From assembly GCA_938038815.1 (NCBI GenBank), contig CALHTF010000026.1, positions 1-41,860 of the forward strand: a stretch of DNA of 41,860 nucleotides, given 5' to 3'. A program made the position numbers and the translations under genes. The notes under the pieces were generated by a model that saw only the letters and a program-made list of their open reading frames with translations, made no database searches and was not told the DNA's origin. The stretch is from an uncultured Acidimicrobiales bacterium (lineage in GTDB: Bacteria > Actinomycetota > Acidimicrobiia > Acidimicrobiales > SHLQ01). Of the stretch, positions 32,470 through 40,819 are shown piece by piece; the first letter of the stretch is position 1, and every line of letters starts with the position of its first letter.

Positions 32470-33219
32470 ATGTGGGAAGACAGCTTTACGTTCGGCGGGC
32501 CTGCTGGGCCGACGGTAGGGATCGTTCTCGAGCAACATAACGAAGACCGATTCTTTCTTCGCAGCGAGGTTCGCTTTGTCGGCGACCGATCAAAGGTGAC
32601 CGAATCGGTAGCTCGGCGCATCGACGACCCTCAGCGGGTCGAGGCAGTGACCGACGAGCTGTTGTACGTGCTGCCAACCCATCTGCAAGGCGACAGCGGC
32701 GGCGACGGCACCGACCTCGCCTCGGTGCCACCGCCGGTGCTGTGGTTACTTCGCAGCTACGGGCGCCACACCCCCGCCGCGCTGCTCCACGACCGGTTCA
32801 CCGGCTCAGATTCGGACAAACCCGACGGCGTCGACCAACACCTGGTCGACGAGGTTTTCCTGAGGGTGCTCGAAGCATCGGGCGTGCCGTGGCTTCGCCG
32901 CAACATGATGTGGGCGGCGGTTACCGCCAACACCAAACTCAAAGGAACCTTCGCTGGCCGGGTCGGACTCATCGCCTGGATCATCAGCTCGATTATCGGT
33001 ATGGCGTTGCTGGGCCTCTTTGTGTTTGGCGTACTCGGCGGATGGGCCGCCGCCGTCGCCGTCGGCTTGCCGTTCGTAGCCGCAGTCTTCTGGGGCAAAG
33101 ACTGGAGGGCCGCCGCCCTCGCAACGGTTACGGCGCCCTTTGTCATCCCGCCCACCCTGCTCGGACTGGTTGGCTACCAGATCTACTGGCTTGCCGAACA
33201 GCCCGATCCACTGCCGTAG
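32470..33219 (+). CDS. DUF1353 membrane protein
   Basis: A 249-residue protein. The N-terminal half holds a DUF1353 domain: TDLASVPPPVLWLLRSYGRHTPAALLHDRF (about 77-106), its signature. The C-terminal half has two or three hydrophobic helices (about 160-183, 187-203, 213-237). DUF1353 is a small domain common in phage and bacterial proteins with no known activity; a membrane fusion is unusual. There are no phage genes around it. Function is not assigned. Confidence 0.7.
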   Translation: MWEDSFTFGGPAGPTVGIVLEQHNEDRFFLRSEVRFVGDRSKVTESVARRIDDPQRVEAVTDELLYVLPTHLQGDSGGDGTDLASVPPPVLWLLRSYGRHTPAALLHDRFTGSDSDKPDGVDQHLVDEVFLRVLEASGVPWLRRNMMWAAVTANTKLKGTFAGRVGLIAWIISSIIGMALLGLFVFGVLGGWAAAVAVGLPFVAAVFWGKDWRAAALATVTAPFVIPPTLLGLVGYQIYWLAEQPDPLP

Positions 33220-33455
33220 GATTTGCTCCCAAACCCTCTGAAGTTCCCTTCGGCTGCCGACTGGACTAGCGTACGGAGTACTGCGGTTCACGCGGTTCGA
33301 CCCGGCCAAAGGCTGCGGGCGCATGAAGCGCCTCACCTTTGCACCATCGCACTGGTTCACTCGCAGTCTGAGAAAATTCCTGCTGACGAACTCGTCACGC
33401 CTCTTTGTGTTTCGAGTCGCCGTCAGCCCAAACGAAAGCCCGTGTCGCCATTTCT

Positions 33456-36400
33456 GTGCTGACCGATGCTGAATTTGATTCCCTCGTGCAGGCGAATCTC
33501 GACGGCACCTCATCCCCTGAAGACCTAGCCACGCTCGAGGCCGACCAGCCTCGTTGGGTCGCTGCCCTGTTCGACATGCTCGACGAAGCCGACTTCATCT
33601 ACGAGCGCGCCGAACGCAGCGTGAAAGGCCCCGGCCGCAACAACGTTCTCGACGATCTCAACGCCGAGGTCAACCGAATCGACGACGCGCTCACCGCCAT
33701 TATTGGACCGCCCGCCGAGCCGGTCCGGCCGCCTCGCAATCAGCCGGTCGAAGTAACCGGCGTTGCCGAACTGCAACTGTCGTGGTCTGAGGGCCAGGTT
33801 GTCGCCTGGGCGTCGGGCCTCAACGCACCGATCGAATCGCACGAACAGGTCCTCGAACGGCTCAAAGAATTGGGGGCGGGAGCGATCGACTGGCAAGAAC
33901 ACCAAGCGATAAAGATTCCCAACGTCGGACGAGCCCCGTCGCTCTCGGCTCCGCTCACCGACATGCTCGGCTGGATGGTCGCCCTCGGCGAGGTCCGCAG
34001 TGTCGACGGTGTTGGGCCGAGCGTTCCGTGGATTGGCTTGGCTACCGCGGCAGCGGTCGAACAAGTTGCCCAAGGCCGCATGGTTCCCCAGCTCAAGCAG
34101 CGTCGAGCGAGCCGCCGCAAACAAGGTAAGGACCAGCCGAACTTTCGTGTCCGTTGGGTTCCCACCCTGCTCGACGCCAGCCGGGTAAACACCTTGGTCA
34201 CCGCGCTTCCCGGTGCCGTAATGGCCTCGGCCGCCCGCCAGGACAAGCACACCTTTGTCATCTCGGTGATCGCCGAGTTGGTCGACGCGATCGCCCGCAA
34301 CGCCGCCGAGCGCATCGAGGCTCCGGCCGCGCCGCCCAAGCCGTCGAACATCTCCGATGCTGGGGAAACGATGCTCGCCAACCTCGACGGCACCACGTTT
34401 AACCTTCCCAACCAGCCCGGCAGCGATCTCGCCCGCAAGCTCAACCGCTGGGCGCAACACGTGATCGGCGTCGGCGGCGACCGACTCATCATCCAACTCG
34501 ACCCGCCCGACGAGATCGGGGCATGGCATGCCGCCGTGCTCGCCCCCACCGAAGACGGCGACACCGAACCGGTCGAAGCGGCATTGGTTACCTCGTCAAA
34601 GGCTCGGGCCAAAGCGCTGAACGATCAGCTGTCGCGATGCGAGCGGCTGTTCCCCGAACTCCTGCGACCAGGCGGACATCGTCGAGGCGAGGTCATCCTC
34701 TCCCAAGACGAGGCGTGGCGGCTCATGACCGAGGGCGGCGAAGCCCTCACCGCATCAGGATTCGACGTTCGGGTTCCTGCCCTGTCGAGAAAGAAGCCCA
34801 GCGCCTCGATTCGACTTACCTCCGAAACCGACGACACGGTCGTCGGCGCCCAGCAGCTGGCGAACGTGCGTTGGTCGGCCGTGTTTGGCGATGTCGAGCT
34901 CAGCGCCGATGAAATCATGGCGCTGGCCCGCGAAGCTCGCCCGTTGGTGAAGTCGCGAGGAAAGTGGGTCGAACTCGACAAAGCCGACCTCGCCGAAGCC
35001 GCACGGGCGCTCGAAGAACGGGCCGACCAGACCCGCCTTACCGGCGCCGACATGTTGCGCCACGCACTCGGGCTCGAAGGCGGCGCCCCCGGCGGGATCA
35101 CCGTCGCTGGCGAAGGCTGGGCGGCCGACCTGCTGCGCAGCATCAACGAACTTCCCGAAGAACCGCCCACCAAGCCACCCCGCTTCGACGGCGAACTCCG
35201 CAGCTACCAAGCCGACGCGCTGGCCTGGCTCGGTTTCCTCGACAACGCCGGCCTGGGCGGCATCTTGGCCCTCGACATGGGTCTGGGAAAAACCCCGACG
35301 ATGTTGGCCAACATTGCGGCGGCCCAAAGCGAAGATGGTCCGTCGATCGTTATCGCCCCGCCCGCCGTGGTCGGCAACTGGGCCTCAGAAGCTCGCAAGT
35401 TTGTGCCCGGTGTTCGAGTGCTCGTTCACCACGGCGCCAACCGGCTACGAGGCGACGAGTTGATCGATGGCGTCGAAGACTACGACCTGGTGATCACCAC
35501 CTTTGGAACCGCAGTCCGCGACATGGACGATCTCGAAGAGATCGACTTCAACAAAGCCGTGCTCGACGAGGCTCAGGCGATCAAGAACCCCACCAGCGAT
35601 ACCGCCCAGCAACTGCGTCGCCTCGAGGCCCGCAACCGGATCGCCCTTACGGGTACCCCAATCGAAAACGGCCTCGGCGACCTCTGGGCGATTCTCGACT
35701 GGGCCAACCCTGGCCTGGTCGGTGCCCGAGCACCGTTCATCGCCAACATGACGCCCGAAGCCAAAGGCAAGGAGGGCGCCGAGCAAGCGCTTCGAGCCCT
35801 GAACGGCTTGCTGGTCTTCCGTCGCACCAAGGCCGAACCAGCGATCGCCGCCGAACTGCCCGACCGCATCGACGAACTCGATCATTGTGCGATGACCCCC
35901 GAGCAGATCGGCCTGTACCAAGCGGTTCTCGACGATCTTGCCGTCGCAACCGCCGAAGCCGATACCGGATCGAGCCAACGCAAGGGCGCAGTGCTTGCCG
36001 CCATCACGGCGTTGAAGCAGATCTGCAACCACCCGGTGAACTACGAGGACGATGGCGGCCCGCTCGAGGGTCGCTCGGGCAAGCTGGCCCGCCTCAACGA
36101 AATTGTCGATGTGGTCTTTGGTGCCGGCGAACGGATCTTGATCTTCACCCACTTCGCCAGCTGGGGCGAAAAGCTCGCCGAGTACCTCACCGACCGAACC
36201 GGCAAGCCAATCCGCTGCTACCACGGCGGTTTGTCTCGGACCGAGCGCGACAAGTTGGTTAACGACTTCCAGTCCAACCCCGACGCGGGGGCCATGGTGC
36301 TCTCGCTTAAGGCGGGCGGAACCGGCCTCAACCTCACCGCAGCGAGCCACGTGGTGTTGTATGACCGCTGGTGGAACCCGGCGGTCGAAGACCAAGCACG

Positions 36401-36701
36401 CGACCGGGTGTGGCGCATCGGCCAGAAGAACACCGTCATCTGTCACCGGCTGGTCTGCCCCGGCACGGTCGATGAACGAGTCGAGGAAGTTGTGGCCGGC
36501 AAACGCCAGATCGCCGACATGGTGCTTCCAAAGTCGAGTTCGATCGGCGATCTTGATTCGAGCCAGCTCCAACAGGCGTTGGGTCTCGACCTCGACGATC
36601 TGCTCGAAATCGACGAGATCGACGAACTGTCCCATGACGCACCGGCCGACGACCCTCATGAGTCAAGCGGCGAAATTCAGCCCGAGGAGGTAGGCGTATG
36701 A
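33456..36701 (+). CDS. SNF2-family ATPase / helicase
   Basis: A large Swi2/Snf2 ATPase of about 1081 residues from GTG 33456; an in-frame start at 33405 would add 17. N-terminal part (to about 560): SNF2-associated region, not well conserved. Core: ELRSYQADALAWLGFLDNAGLGGILALDMGLGKTPT (Walker A DMGLGKT), DEAQ box in AVLDEAQAIKNP, LTGTPIEN, then helicase C with FTHFASWGEKLAEY, LKAGGTGLNLTAA and RVWRIGQ. Motifs are complete, so it should remodel nucleic acid or protein-DNA complexes with ATP. Many actinobacteria have such a gene beside a SWIM zinc-finger gene; here the downstream partner is a low-complexity basic protein instead. The start is the least certain point. Confidence 0.9.
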   Translation: MLTDAEFDSLVQANLDGTSSPEDLATLEADQPRWVAALFDMLDEADFIYERAERSVKGPGRNNVLDDLNAEVNRIDDALTAIIGPPAEPVRPPRNQPVEVTGVAELQLSWSEGQVVAWASGLNAPIESHEQVLERLKELGAGAIDWQEHQAIKIPNVGRAPSLSAPLTDMLGWMVALGEVRSVDGVGPSVPWIGLATAAAVEQVAQGRMVPQLKQRRASRRKQGKDQPNFRVRWVPTLLDASRVNTLVTALPGAVMASAARQDKHTFVISVIAELVDAIARNAAERIEAPAAPPKPSNISDAGETMLANLDGTTFNLPNQPGSDLARKLNRWAQHVIGVGGDRLIIQLDPPDEIGAWHAAVLAPTEDGDTEPVEAALVTSSKARAKALNDQLSRCERLFPELLRPGGHRRGEVILSQDEAWRLMTEGGEALTASGFDVRVPALSRKKPSASIRLTSETDDTVVGAQQLANVRWSAVFGDVELSADEIMALAREARPLVKSRGKWVELDKADLAEAARALEERADQTRLTGADMLRHALGLEGGAPGGITVAGEGWAADLLRSINELPEEPPTKPPRFDGELRSYQADALAWLGFLDNAGLGGILALDMGLGKTPTMLANIAAAQSEDGPSIVIAPPAVVGNWASEARKFVPGVRVLVHHGANRLRGDELIDGVEDYDLVITTFGTAVRDMDDLEEIDFNKAVLDEAQAIKNPTSDTAQQLRRLEARNRIALTGTPIENGLGDLWAILDWANPGLVGARAPFIANMTPEAKGKEGAEQALRALNGLLVFRRTKAEPAIAAELPDRIDELDHCAMTPEQIGLYQAVLDDLAVATAEADTGSSQRKGAVLAAITALKQICNHPVNYEDDGGPLEGRSGKLARLNEIVDVVFGAGERILIFTHFASWGEKLAEYLTDRTGKPIRCYHGGLSRTERDKLVNDFQSNPDAGAMVLSLKAGGTGLNLTAASHVVLYDRWWNPAVEDQARDRVWRIGQKNTVICHRLVCPGTVDERVEEVVAGKRQIADMVLPKSSSIGDLDSSQLQQALGLDLDDLLEIDEIDELSHDAPADDPHESSGEIQPEEVGV

Positions 36702-37168
36702 GCAACTCCCGACGCCGCCGCAACCGCAACGCCAAGTCAAACAACGGCAACGGCAATCCGAACGCCAAGAACCCCAACAGCAAAGACCCGAACAGCAATC
36801 CCAACAGCAAGGACCCGAACGCGAAATCGGGCAACCCCAATGCCAAGGGTGGCGGTCAGAACAAGAAGAAGAAAAAGGGCGGGAAGAACCAGAAGCGGTC
36901 GACCCCCAAGGGTCCCAAGTTCGACCCGGCAGTGTTTTGGGGCGACAAAGAACTCCTGCCCGAGCCCCGGGGCTACAACGTCTCGACCGACGACCCGACC
37001 GCCACGGTGCGGTCGCTCGGGCGTCCTCCTATTCCGGGTAGCGAATCAGCGGCCGAGCATCACTTTGCGCTGATCTATGAACGATCGGCGAACTTGGCCA
37101 TGGCCTTAGCTGCCGCAGGGCGACTCGACCAAGAGGTCGAAGACGACGACGAGTCCGACAGTGAGTAG
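36698..37168 (+). CDS. Low-complexity basic partner of the SNF2 gene
   Basis: A 156-residue protein starting in the ATGA that ends the SNF2 gene (4-base overlap), with GAGGAGG upstream: translational coupling. Residues 1-70 are basic and repetitive, built from NPNAK, NPNSKDPN and NSNPNSKD units and lysine runs; residues 75-140 are an ordered part (FDPAVFWGDKELLPEPRG, then ALIYERSANLAMALAAAGRL); the tail is acidic (VEDDDESDSE). I recognise no family. The design suggests a nucleic-acid-binding or scaffolding partner of the helicase. Its end overlaps the Wzz-like gene on the other strand by 94 bases. Confidence 0.65.
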   Translation: MSNSRRRRNRNAKSNNGNGNPNAKNPNSKDPNSNPNSKDPNAKSGNPNAKGGGQNKKKKKGGKNQKRSTPKGPKFDPAVFWGDKELLPEPRGYNVSTDDPTATVRSLGRPPIPGSESAAEHHFALIYERSANLAMALAAAGRLDQEVEDDDESDSE

Positions 37169-38757
37169 ACGCTCTCGGGCGCCTGGTTCAATACGGCGCC
37201 GATCACCTTGCGGCGGTCGTTGACCGCTACATCGAGCACGTCGCGCAGTTCGTTCGATCGCACGCTGCCTTCGGCCGCCACCAACACGAGGGCATCGGCC
37301 TGGCGTCCAACCAAGCGCGAATCGGCTCGGCCGCAGAGTTCGGGCGACGAAACCACGACGACGTCGAAGTGATTACGAAGGTGGCCAAACAAGGTGGCAA
37401 GCTTCGGGTTGGCGAGCACCTCGGCCGACGGACGGTCGGTGGTACCCGGAGCCAACAAGAACAGTGAATCGACCGAGGTCTCCTCGAGGGCATCGATCGG
37501 TTCGGCAAGCATGTCGGTGAGGCCGAGCGAAGGAGCGAGTCCGAACATCCCGGCGGCTGGACCCTGAGCGAGATCGGCGTCGAGAAGCACGACCCGTCGT
37601 CCGAAGCGGGCCAAGGTCGTCGCGAGTTCGGCCGCCACGACCGCTGCGCCCTCGCCAGCCTTCGTACTCGCCACGTGCACAACCTGGGTCTGGTTGTCGC
37701 GGGCGAAGTCGATCGTGGTCGCCAACGAAAGGAGTTCGCCGGACCGCTCGGCCGACGAAGCCGGAAGCGTTGCGAGAACGTCGAGACCAAGCGTTTCGAG
37801 GTCGCTGGCGGCGGCGAGTGTGCGATCGGCACGGTCTCGCCACAAGGCAACCCCGACTGCGCTGAGCAAGCCGGCGATAAGGGCAAGCATCAGGTTGCGA
37901 GCCGGGTTGGGGCTCGACGGACCGGCAGGCGCATCGGCGGCGACCGTGACGATTGCCCCCGACGAATCGCTCTCGAGCACGACACCTTCGGCCCGAAGAT
38001 CACCCAAAGTTCCCGACAGGCGGCTGCGCTCGGATTCGAGCCGGGCTCGTTCGGTCGCCTGTTGGCCTTCGATATTGGTCCGCTCCTGGAGGAGCACGAT
38101 GGTTTGCTCGAGATCCCGGCTGCTGGCGATGAACCGGTTGATTTCGGCGATTGGTTCTTGAAGCTCATCGAGGCGAGCGGTAACCCCGGCCAAATCGTCG
38201 GTGGTCCGAGCGACGCGGCGTTGGTGATCGGCCAGGTCGAACTCCCGTCGGGCCTCTACATAGGTTTCGGCGAACGAGTTCGCCAACGAGGCGGCTTGCT
38301 CGGCGTCGGCGGCGGAAGCGACAAAGACAAGCGTGGTGGCTTCCTCGCGGCGATCGGCGGCCGGCAGCTTCTTTGCGCTGACAAGAACGTCGAGGTCTTC
38401 GATCTTCTCCACCGACTGGTCGATGCCGGCGGCGTCGATGACGGCCCGCTCGAAGGCATCGCTTCGCACATATTCGAGTTCGGCGTTGACCGAACGAATA
38501 CGAGCATCGCCTTCCTCGGACCCGAGGGGGAAGAGTTGGGCGGTCGAGTCGGTGCGCAACAGCACTTCGGACTTGGCCTCATAGGTAGGAGTCGACAGCG
38601 AGGTCAACAACCCAATGAGAAGTACGAAGGCGGTTACCGTTGCGGCGAACGGCAGCCATTGGCGGCGGACGACGGCGAAAAGTTCACTCACCGTGGGCAC
38701 CGAGGCTCCAAGGTCGGTGTCGGCCGATTCAGGGTGGGGGGTCTGATTTACTGGCAT
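37075..38757 (-). CDS. Wzz/BY-kinase-like polysaccharide co-polymerase with degenerate ATPase
   Basis: A 560-residue membrane protein of the Wzc/CapAB class controlling exopolysaccharide length. Order: Wzz domain with two transmembrane helices (about 37-56 and 286-305) and a periplasmic-type coiled coil, then a BY-kinase/ParA-like cytoplasmic domain (about 310-525). In the latter the Walker A lacks its Lys and Ser/Thr: TKAGEGAAVV (365-373) against GEGKS/T in active kinases. The Walker A' is kept (LLDADLAQGP), and the later FDVVVVSSPEL has Ser470 where Asp is expected. The C-terminus is Ser-rich with one Tyr instead of a Tyr cluster. It is probably a non-kinase regulator. It heads a locus divergent from the transferase gene. 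Confidence 0.8.
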   Translation of the reverse strand: MPVNQTPHPESADTDLGASVPTVSELFAVVRRQWLPFAATVTAFVLLIGLLTSLSTPTYEAKSEVLLRTDSTAQLFPLGSEEGDARIRSVNAELEYVRSDAFERAVIDAAGIDQSVEKIEDLDVLVSAKKLPAADRREEATTLVFVASAADAEQAASLANSFAETYVEARREFDLADHQRRVARTTDDLAGVTARLDELQEPIAEINRFIASSRDLEQTIVLLQERTNIEGQQATERARLESERSRLSGTLGDLRAEGVVLESDSSGAIVTVAADAPAGPSSPNPARNLMLALIAGLLSAVGVALWRDRADRTLAAASDLETLGLDVLATLPASSAERSGELLSLATTIDFARDNQTQVVHVASTKAGEGAAVVAAELATTLARFGRRVVLLDADLAQGPAAGMFGLAPSLGLTDMLAEPIDALEETSVDSLFLLAPGTTDRPSAEVLANPKLATLFGHLRNHFDVVVVSSPELCGRADSRLVGRQADALVLVAAEGSVRSNELRDVLDVAVNDRRKVIGAVLNQAPESVYSLSDSSSSSTSWSSRPAAAKAMAKFADRS

Positions 38758-38765
38758 CACTATGG

Positions 38766-38771
38766 AGAGTA
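38766..38771 (-). promoter_or_regulatory. -10-like hexamer of a leaderless start
   Basis: On the minus strand TACTCT ends 8 nt before the ATG at 38757, in the divergent gap of the polysaccharide locus. Confidence 0.35.
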
Positions 38772-38871
38772 CGCCACCACACCTCGGTTTCGTCAGAGTC
38801 AAATTTACCACTGAGAGTGGCCCTTTTGGCACTGGTGGAACGAAGTACATCGAAACCACACTGGCTCCCAT

Positions 38872-39702
38872 ATGCAGTCACCTTCGATGGCGAACCAGCC
38901 TTCATCGCATCTCGACCTCACCGTCGCGGTCGATTCTGCTGCGGCGAATCGAACCAACCTGCACAAGCGTCGCCGCCCAACGCCGGTCGCCGCCGCTGCA
39001 CCAACCGTGGTGCACACCCCCCAGGTTCGCCACGACCTCACGTGGGGTGAACCAGTCTCGACCCCCGAACCTCCACTGATCGAAACCAACCGACTCTTCA
39101 AGCGTCCATTCGATCTGCTGGTCGGCCTCATCATTTCGTTGATTGCGCTACCGGTCATCGCCGTCGTGGCGTTGGCGATCCGCATTGGCTCGCCCGGTCC
39201 GCTGTTCTATTCCGCTGAGCGAATTGGACGAAACGGCGTCCCGTTCCGCTGCTACAAGTTCCGTTCGATGAGGGTCGGCGCCGACGACTACCTCCAAGAG
39301 GTGCTCGCCAACGACCCCGAGCTACGGGCCGAGTTCGCCGAAACGGCAAAACTCAAGAACGACCCCCGCATTACCCGGATCGGTCACTTCCTTCGCAAGA
39401 CCAGCCTCGACGAGCTCCCCCAGCTGCTCAACGTGCTGCGGGGCGACATGAGTCTGGTCGGACCTCGTCCGGTCCCGGCCGACGAAGCTCTTCGGTACGG
39501 CCTGTGGCTCCCGCAGGTTCAGACCGTGCGCCCCGGACTCACCGGGCTGTGGCAGGTCTCAGGCCGCAACGACATCTCGTACAAGGAACGGGCCGAACTC
39601 GACTACGTGTACTCGGCCAGTCACACCCTGCACGGCGATCTGGCGATCCTGGCCAAGACCATCTTGGTGGTCATCAAACCATCGGACTCCGGCGCCTACT
39701 GA
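38872..39702 (+). CDS. Undecaprenyl-phosphate sugar phosphotransferase (WcaJ/PglC-like)
   Basis: A 276-residue initiating glycosyl-1-phosphate transferase that loads the first sugar on the lipid carrier for exopolysaccharide. A polar N-terminus of about 70 residues is followed by one hydrophobic segment (about 80-105) and the conserved core: KRPFDLLVGLIISL, GPLFYSAERIGRNGVPF, YKFRSMRVGADD, RITRIGHFLRKTSLDELPQ and GDMSLVGPRPVP, then RPGLTGLWQVSGR. It is the short monotopic form, without the extra membrane helices of full WbaP. The sugar donor is unknown. The glycosyltransferase gene begins just after its stop. Confidence 0.92.
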   Translation: MQSPSMANQPSSHLDLTVAVDSAAANRTNLHKRRRPTPVAAAAPTVVHTPQVRHDLTWGEPVSTPEPPLIETNRLFKRPFDLLVGLIISLIALPVIAVVALAIRIGSPGPLFYSAERIGRNGVPFRCYKFRSMRVGADDYLQEVLANDPELRAEFAETAKLKNDPRITRIGHFLRKTSLDELPQLLNVLRGDMSLVGPRPVPADEALRYGLWLPQVQTVRPGLTGLWQVSGRNDISYKERAELDYVYSASHTLHGDLAILAKTILVVIKPSDSGAY

Positions 39703-39703
39703 C

Positions 39704-40819
39704 ATGTTGACCATCGCTCCCCCCACAAGCGACACCGCAACCGCCCCGGTCACCGTCGACCCCTCGGGCGTTCGCATCTTGCACGTTCTCGAGCCAACCG
39801 ACGGCGGCGTACCCGAATGGGTCAGACTCGTCGCCCAGAGCCAAATCGCTCGGGGCCACCGGGTCGGCATTGCTGGCCAACAAGACCTCACCCCCGGCGC
39901 AACGTTTCATCAGCTGCCGATCGGCCGGTCGAACCCCCTCGAGCTCCAACGCGCCGGACGGGCCATCAAAGCGCTGGCCGCCGACTACGACGTCGTGCAT
40001 CTGCACTCGTTCTTCGCCGGTATCGCCGGCCGCACGATCAAGATGGGCGTGCCAGCGATCTTTCACCCGCACGGCTGGGTCCACCTGATGGATAGCCGGT
40101 CGAGCCAGGTTGCGGGGGCCCAGGTAGAGCGCACGTTGGCCAGTCGCACCGACGCAATCGTTACCGTGAACGCCCAAGAGAGCCGGCACGGTATCGATGC
40201 CGACATCGACGCCCGCTACCACGAGGTTGGCGTACCGGTCGACCTCCAACGTTTCTCAAGCCTGACCAACAAAGACTCCGCCCGGCGCCAACTCGGCGTC
40301 ACCGGGCGCGTCGCGGTCTGTGTTGGTCGCCTGTGTGCCCAGAAGGGCCAGCAGCGCCTGATCGACCTGTGGGATCAGATGACCAATGATGTCACGCTCG
40401 TGCTGGTGGGCCCGGCTCAGGATGGATTCGACCTGCCCGAGACCCTTCCGGCATCGATCATCCACACCGGCCGCACCGACCCAGCTCCCTGGTTGGCCGT
40501 CGCCGACGTGGTGGTCCAGCCGTCGCATTGGGAAGGCCAATCGATCGCCGTCGGCGAAGCATTGGCTGCGGGCCGCCCGGTGGTGGCGTTCGACGTAACC
40601 GGCATGCGCCGAGCGATTCTCGATGGCCAGCACCAGACCGCTGGTGCGGTGGTTCCTCGGGGCGCCTACGAGCTGTTGATCCACGAAGCCATGCGCCGTA
40701 TCGACGATCCACTTCTGCGTGACACCGAGGGCCAAGCCGGCCGTCGACGTGCGTATGACCTGTTCTCCCCCACCACCATGGCCGACCGCCTCGACACCCT
40801 CTACCAGGACCTTCTGTGA
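39704..40819 (+). CDS. GT4-type glycosyltransferase
   Basis: A 371-residue GT-B glycosyltransferase, family 4. N-domain: HVLEPTDGGVPEWV (donor-side loop), VVHLHSFFAGIAG, FHPHGWVH. C-domain: VCVGRLCAQKGQQRLID, LVGPAQDG, PSHWEGQSIAVGEALAAGRPVVA (E-x7-E motif with both Glu in EGQSIAVGE). The sugar added is unknown. The gene starts one base after the stop of the transferase gene and its stop overlaps the sulfotransferase start, so it is mid-operon in the polysaccharide locus. Confidence 0.9.
   Translation: MLTIAPPTSDTATAPVTVDPSGVRILHVLEPTDGGVPEWVRLVAQSQIARGHRVGIAGQQDLTPGATFHQLPIGRSNPLELQRAGRAIKALAADYDVVHLHSFFAGIAGRTIKMGVPAIFHPHGWVHLMDSRSSQVAGAQVERTLASRTDAIVTVNAQESRHGIDADIDARYHEVGVPVDLQRFSSLTNKDSARRQLGVTGRVAVCVGRLCAQKGQQRLIDLWDQMTNDVTLVLVGPAQDGFDLPETLPASIIHTGRTDPAPWLAVADVVVQPSHWEGQSIAVGEALAAGRPVVAFDVTGMRRAILDGQHQTAGAVVPRGAYELLIHEAMRRIDDPLLRDTEGQAGRRRAYDLFSPTTMADRLDTLYQDLL

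Noticed and set aside
33293-33306. GGTTCGACCC resembling a tRNA T-loop in the 236-base gap before the SNF2 gene
   Set aside because: The flanking bases do not form a T-stem, and no acceptor or anticodon arm can be drawn. I see no RNA gene in 33220-33455.
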